Origin: Przewalskia tangutica
Lineage: Eukaryota > Streptophyta > Magnoliopsida > Solanales > Solanaceae
Assembly (NCBI GenBank): GCA_029844215.1
Contig: CM056730.1
Span: 56,122,924-56,186,923 of the forward strand
Length of the DNA stretch: 64,000 nt
Direction of reading: 5' to 3'
Positions 58,640-64,000 of this stretch are shown here, one piece after another; within the stretch, counting starts at the first letter, position 1, and each line of letters begins with the position of its first letter. A model generated the notes under the pieces. It saw nothing but the letters and a program-made list of their open reading frames with translations. It searched no databases and was not told the origin of the DNA. A program made the position numbers and the translations under genes.

Positions 58640-60287
58640 TGTCACGACCCGTTCCGGGGCCCGTGACTGGTGCCTTACCGGGGCACCCAAGTAGTCATAC
58701 ATCAGAGTAATCAGTGGAAATATAAAGCAAGACATGAAACAGTTTATAAAATAAGACACAATTTATGTGAGAAAACATCGCCTTTCGGCATAAATATATA
58801 AACATGGTTTAGCAGTTACATCCGACACTAACACACATAGCATCATATCATGTCTACTTATCAAACCATCTTATTATTCTTTTCACAATTCAATATAAGT
58901 CTGTTATAAACACATAGGCAAACTGTTTCTTTTATCATTCTTAAGTGGTTATACTTAACTTCCCATAAAGCTAGTATAACTCTTAAGCTTCTGTTTTAAA
59001 AACCAATTAGTTCTCTTCTGTTAAAAATGATTCAGTATTCTTATGAAATGCTTTCAGATCTTTATTATTCAGGCTTAAGCCGTGAGGCATTGCCGTAAGT
59101 GTTATTCAGGCTTAAGCCGTGAGGCATTACCGTAAGTATTATTCAGGCTTAAGTCAAAGACATTGCCGTAGTTATTATTCAGTTAACACATGTACGTCTA
59201 CCGTACTATATATATATTGTAAAATATCATGCTTTAGGAAGAATCACATACCTTCTCAAAACCACCGCCAGTTGAATATGTCGCAGAGAGTCACCTATAA
59301 TAGTCACGGGCATCTATCAAAGACTACTCAAGGTCATTCTAAACAGAGGTTCACAATTCTACGGAAAGTCGGGCAGCACACCTACGGTGAGCTATGTAGT
59401 TCATGTGAAAACAGTCTATGTGAGTCTGATTCAATTATTCTTCTTTAAACCCTTCTTTGTGATAATGATTCAATTCCATTCGTAATATTCTTCTAAGTAT
59501 TTAATACTTATTCTTATACTTCTACAAGATGCATTCTCTAATACAAAAGAGGTTAGGATTATTTACCTCGGTAAGCCCAATAATATCCTAGATAAAGTCG
59601 CACTGAGCAAGGTTTAGCTCCTAAGTCAGACGCTCAGAGTCTAAGAAACCTTAGAAGTTCTTCACAACTTCTACTAAGGACTAAGGGATTTGGGCTAGAG
59701 TATTTTGGGCATTATAACAATACAAGAAGGCAACTTTTTCTACCAAGGGAGGGGGGGTAGGTTTTGGCTAGGCTAGGGGAGGAAGCCTCGCCAACTACTC
59801 GAGGGGAGGTGTTTGGACGAAATGGCTCAAGGGAGAGGAGAGGATTTTTAGACTTGGAAGATAACTTTGTGGATGAAGAATTCTTCATCTAAAGGGGGGT
59901 ATTTATAGCTCAAGCCTTGGCCAACCAATGGCCAAGATGAAGACAAGTGTAGGGTGAGGATTAACTATACACAAATATCCTACCAACTCCTTGACTTTGT
60001 GCAAGGCACAAAAACGTGCCAAACCTCTCCAATTTCGTCCAATGGACGATTCAAGTCCATCAATGGGAGGGTGCCAAGTGTCGCCCTCCCGTTGGTCCAA
60101 AATGTTTCGTCTCTCGGAAAAATCCGCAAAAATTAGTAATGGCATAGCCGGAACTTTCCCTACGAAAGCTGTCGGAAAACGATTCTTTAAGCGAGTTGTG
60201 CACAATTTCGAACTTGGCCTAATCTTTAAGGCTAAACTTTTGTACGTATTCCCTTACGTACATACTCTGGAAATACTTGGTATAACA
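58640..60287 (-). mobile_element. E6 3' LTR with internal deletion
   Basis: 1.65 kb from TGTCACGACC to TATAACA. Compared with the solo LTR it lacks about 762 bp at the 58826/58827 junction (CCGAC joined to ACTAACAC; only AC is shared). TATA at 59900-59908. The 5 bp before it (58635-58639) are TGGCT. Confidence 0.87.
59900..59908 (-). promoter_or_regulatory. TATA box, E6 3' LTR
   Basis: CTATAAATA on the minus strand, about 385 bp from the LTR 5' end. Confidence 0.5.
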
Positions 60288-61800
60288 TTCTCCCCTCCTT
60301 AGAAACATTCGTCCGAATGTTCCTTCCCAAGACGCTTAACGATAAGATTCTTCATAACTAAAGCGATTTGCAAATGCCACACGCCACGTAACAACACTTA
60401 GGCGTAAACGATAACGAAAATTTACAAGTAGGAAAGTGAATTACCCGGAGGTGTGGGAATAGGTGAGGATACTTCTGCCTCATGTCCTCGCCGGCTTCCC
60501 GTCATCTCCTCTCGAGCTCGCTCCGCAAGACTTTGTGGAAGCCACGCCCGTACGCAGACGCCTAACCCGACGATCGACTATCGCTATGGGAATCTCTCAT
60601 ACGATAACCCCTGGTCACTGGAAATCGTCAATCGGGTGTACACAGATGGATCCCCGATACATCTCTCCGATAGATACGTGAAAAACGGATGCATCGCCTC
60701 AGATCGGACGGCAGATTCAACTCATAGGCAACCTTGCCTACCTGCGGACAATCGAAGCGGCCCGATGTACCAGATTTGAGTTTCCCTTCTTCCGAATCTC
60801 ATCACACCGCCATGGGTGACACTTTAGGAAAACCCAATCATGAACCTCGAACTCAAGATGCCGACGATGATCTGCATCGACTTACCGACTACGAGTTTGT
60901 CGATAGCTCTCGGATAAGCTTCACCTTATCCATCGCTCTGTTGTACCAAATCTGGTCCCACTAGCCGCACCTCGCCCACATCGAACCAACCTATAGGCGA
61001 TCTGCACTTCCTCCCATACAAGGCCTCATAAGGTGCCATCGAATCGGGAGTGGTAGCTATTATTATACGCGAACTCAACTAGAGGAAAATGATCCTCCCA
61101 ACTACCCGAAGTCAATAACACGGGCTCATGACATATCCTCAAGAGTGCGGATAGTGCGCTCTGCTGTCCGTGCATGCGTGGATGAAATGCGATTTCGTGC
61201 TCACTGCGTCCCTAAACCCCTCGGAAGGACCTCAGGAAGTTAGCGTGGCGGGCTCCATGCGATATGATCAAGTAGGGACTCCATGCGATCGGCGATCTCT
61301 GGATGTAAATGCGGCATAATCCTCGGTAGAAAAAGTCGTCCTGACGGGAAGAAAGTGGGCTGATTTCGTCAGCCTGTCGATGATAACCCATATAGAATCA
61401 TGTCTCCTCTGAGTGCGAGGTAATCCGGTGATGAAGTCCATGTTGATTACCTCCCACTTCCAGGTCGGGATCTCAATAAATGCGTAACAAACCACGGGCC
61501 TCGGTGCTCTACCTTCACTGCGACAACACGGACATCGAGCTACGAACTCGCAACGTCCTCTTCAAGCCATCCCACCAATACACGATCTAAGGTCGTGGTA
61601 CATCTTGGTCGACCCGGATGGATAGAGTAACGCTACCGTGTGCTTCCCAGAACTCTGCCAAGTCACGAAACATCCGGAACACACAATCGCCCTCAAACCT
61701 TAGCTCCCGTGGTGCTACCTCAAAGGACCACTTGCCCTCACGAAGAGTTGTATCACGATATCGAATCAAAGTGGATCCTCGGCTGTTGCCTCTTCACCTC
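60288..61800 (-). pseudogene. E6 integrase remnant
   Basis: Reading the minus strand from 61800 down: a degraded linker (F-E-V-A-P-R-E-L-R-F, 61587-61769), the core start INMDFITGLPRTQ with the first catalytic Asp (61268-61495), the E-F-A-Y region near 61080, the E-A-L-Y region near 61020, and the C-terminal module (C-I-G-D-P near 60650, G-L-S-Y-E near 60600, Y-P-H-L-F equivalent near 60470). Frameshifts occur roughly every 50-150 bp. The polypurine tract (AAGGAGGGGAGAA) is at 60288-60300. Confidence 0.8.
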
Positions 61801-62389
61801 CTCAACGATGGAAGACTCGGCAACCTCACGAACTCTAACCCCACCGCTATCGAGAATCAATCAAACGGACACCAGGCTCGCTAATCGGTGCAAATCACGA
61901 ACCATGTCCCTCCTCTCTAGCTACACATCCGATAGGCTCCCATCGACCTACGACTAAGGCATACGCCTAACATTGGCCTTCCCGGGTGGTACAGGATATC
62001 AACATCGTAATCCTTAAGCAACTCTAACCACCGTCTCGCCGTAAGTTCACTCCTCGGTGAAGATATCTTTGGAGGCTCTTGTGGTCCGTAAAAATATCCA
62101 CGTGAACCCCATACAAATAGTGCCTCAGGATCTTCAAAGCGTGAATCACGGCCGCGACTCCAAATCATGGGTGGGGTAGTTCCTCCGTGTTTCTTGGTGT
62201 CGGGATGCATATGCTATAACCCCGCCATCTGCATCAATACATCCCAACTCGATGCACGGCGATCACAATACACGACATAACCATCCGGACCTCCGGAAGA
62301 GTAAGAACGAGGCGGTCGTCGGTCTCTCTTTCAAAGAATCGAAACCACGCTCCTGACATCGATCCATGAAACTTGGTCTTCGAGTCGGC
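61801..62389 (-). pseudogene. E6 RNase H remnant
   Basis: WLELLKDYDVDILYHPG and L-S-R-R-S-M-G-A lie in the frame 61917-62210. Upstream pieces (Y-C-D-R-R region near 62260, H-A-L-K-I near 62130) are in other frames. It is homologous to A 3841-4390. Confidence 0.78.
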
Positions 62390-63130
62390 CTAGTCAATGG
62401 TGCGAAGATAGAAGCAAACTTCTACGAACCGATAATATCTGCAAGGCCCGGAAAGCTGCGAACCTCTGCCGGAGTAGTAGGTCCAGGCCAAGTCCCGATC
62501 GCCTCGATCTTGGCGTATCCACTCGAATGCCATCGGCCCGACAATATGCCCAAGAAACGCCGAAGTCAACAAAACTCACATTTGGAAAACTTGGCGTCTG
62601 TTGCTAGTCTGGAGAATCATCGGCACGGTCGCCAAATGCTCGCGTGCTCGCTCTGGCGAGAATAAACCAAGATATCATCAATGAACACTATCACAAACGT
62701 GTCCAAAATGGTTTGAACACTCGGTTCATCAAATCCATGAATACCGCCCGAGCATTGGTCAACCCAAAGGACATGACCATGAACTAATAATGCGTCTGGG
62801 TCGGAATGCGATCTAGGGACATCCACCTCTCGACTCGCACTTTGATGATAGCGGCGTAGATCAATCTTGGAGAAACATCTCGCGCCCGCAACTGGTCGAA
62901 CAAATCATCAATCACGGAAGGGGTATCATTCTTAATGGTCACCTTGTTCACTGTAGTCAACACGTGCGCGGCGTCGCCCTTCTTTTTCACGAACAATCTG
63001 GCGCCCCGGGGAGAAACACTAGGTCGATAAAACCGCTTCTCCAAAGAAATCTCTCGGTGGTCCTTGACTCTCTCAACTCGGCGGTGCCATTACGTATGGC
63101 GGAATGGAAATAGGCGAGTGTCCGCAATAT
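62390..63130 (-). pseudogene. E6 reverse transcriptase remnant
   Basis: The catalytic block LDTFVIVFIDDILVYSR is intact in 62617-62826. The fingers (R-P-S-V-S-P-R-G-A, F-V-K-K-K, VNKVTIKN, V-I-D-D-L-F-D-Q-L) are in 62784-63044. The thumb (A-F-L-G-H-I-V-G) is in 62390-62579. The SKIDL block is distorted near 62860. Frames change between all these blocks. Confidence 0.85.
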
Positions 63131-64000
63131 GTCTATACAAAACTCAATCTCCTCTCGGGAGGATACGGAGGTCGTGCGGAAACACGTGCGGGAACTCTCG
63201 ACTCTGGACCGGTGAAAATCGCTGCGACCTCGGTATCAAACACCCGAACGAGATGGTAGATATACCGCCTGCGCGATCTTCCTAGCCTTGAGGTAGGAAA
63301 TAAACCTACCACCGGCGTCTGGTGCTCCTCCCACTCAACAATGGCCTCGTGAAGCTGGAACGTACTACTCTCTCTCTGCGGTCTACATTGGCGTAGCAAG
63401 AAACTAGCCAATCCATCCCATAATCACGTCGAAGTCAATCATCTCCAACTCTATCAAGTCGGCTAGGGTCAGACGGCGTAAATGGTCACGGGACAAGCTC
63501 ATATACGCCGAGCTACCACCGAATCACCATCGGCGTAGCTACCTCGAAAGGGTTTATGGACTCGGGCTCTATCCTCATCCTACTAGCAACAAGGGAGATA
63601 TATGGGGCCAGTAGAACCGGATCTATCAAAGCATACAAGTCAAACCAGAATCGATAAGGTACTCAGCGACATCGGTGAGGCCTCACGATCTGTCGGTGGA
63701 CAAAGCATAAATGCGGTTCGAGGACCGCTAGAATCGGGACGAGCCACGACCTGCGCGACCTGGCGACCGTAGGTACCACGCCCTCGGGCGAGTAGCGTAG
63801 GAGATGATGAAGCGGCAGCGAACACGAAGGTGAGCCTACCACCGTGGCCCCGGTCGGACGTCCTCGCAAAGTGACCTGCTGGCCACAGCGTAACAAGCTC
63901 CAAAAGTAGTACCACACTTCCGTAATGGGATCTACCATCGGCCACCTGGGGTGGTCGATCGGCGATGCCTCTGCTACTCGGGCGTCAAGCCACAGGGCCA
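63131..64000 (-). pseudogene. E6 protease and gag C-terminus remnant
   Basis: The PR-RT linker is visible in 63133-63411 (Y-I-Y-H-L-V-R-V-F-D-T-E-V). The protease start is near 63620-63720 (G-P-R-T-A-F-M, matching G-P-Q-N-R-I-Y of A), and a distorted knuckle near 63860-63990 (C-G-Q-Q-V-T-L-R). The active-site segment near 63600-63640 is corrupted. The rest of gag is beyond the edge. Confidence 0.7.

Larger units (their letters stand above)
58640..64000 (-). mobile_element. E6: autonomous Ty3/gypsy element, 3' LTR and pol, runs off the right edge
   Basis: A minus-strand element with 3' LTR 58640-60287 and internal DNA from 60288 to beyond 64000, containing remnants of integrase, RNase H, RT, protease and the end of gag in that order from left to right. 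Its LTR matches the solo LTR, so it is the autonomous relative of family II in this window. The coding part is broken by very many small indels. Confidence 0.87.

Noticed and set aside
60453..60964. Plus-strand frames of 108 and 76 codons
   Set aside because: They are antisense shadows of the degraded E6 integrase C-terminus.
1..64000. A new non-transposon biological system or host gene cluster
   Set aside because: Every long stretch could be assigned to an LTR or an internal region of a Ty3/gypsy element; no other gene family was recognised.

Overview
The window is plant nuclear repeat DNA. It consists almost entirely of nested Ty3/gypsy LTR retrotransposons, and I found no host gene, rRNA, tRNA or CRISPR array. 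The organism is an angiosperm, judged from the chromovirus-type gag-pol (DPGST protease, FIDDIL reverse transcriptase, chromodomain-like integrase tail), the initiator-Met tRNA primer sites (TGGTATCAGAGC type) and the 2-4 kb LTRs. The protein style and long LTRs suggest the Tekay/Del clade in a eudicot, perhaps Solanaceae; that last step is inference.

Left half (1-27535). An LTR fragment on the minus strand (1-2173) ends inside the gag of element A, an autonomous element on the plus strand. A's gag-protease-RT-RNase H-integrase runs 2174-5178, then 14549-14833, then 24163-24621. Its polypurine tract is at 24661-24675 and its 3' LTR at 24676-27535. Two complete minus-strand elements sit inside A's integrase gene: B1 (5179-14548) and B2 (14834-24162). 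Both are gag-only, with no pol. B2 carries the only undisrupted gene of the window, a 428-residue Gag (19386-20672). A itself lies in the LTR of an older element D (27536-30652), whose gag has lost its core.

Right half (30653-64000). Element E5 (minus) inserted into D's 5' LTR. Its 3' LTR is split (30653-31377 and 50293-52494) by E4 (31378-50287), an element with 4.2 kb LTRs and no coding capacity, flanked by the duplication ATAGG. E4's 5' LTR is in turn split by C (39103-48401, plus strand, gag-only, duplication ATTAG). E5's integrase (52495-53038) is cut by E7 (53039-58639). E7 contains a solo LTR (54923-57368, duplication AACCA) and is cut by E6, an autonomous but heavily frameshifted element (58640 to beyond 64000). 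The nesting is four levels deep: D, E5, E4, C.

The non-autonomous elements (B1, B2, C, E4) share LTR ends, the primer site, a leader of about 190 bp and a noncoding module next to the polypurine tract. They lack pol, so they would depend on pol supplied by relatives such as A, E5 or E6. Copies of the same repeat differ in patches by a consistent, non-deamination signature (CAG/CTG read as CGA/TCG or CG, and shortened C/G runs). I think this is more likely assembly error than evolution, so many of the frameshifts listed below may not be real.
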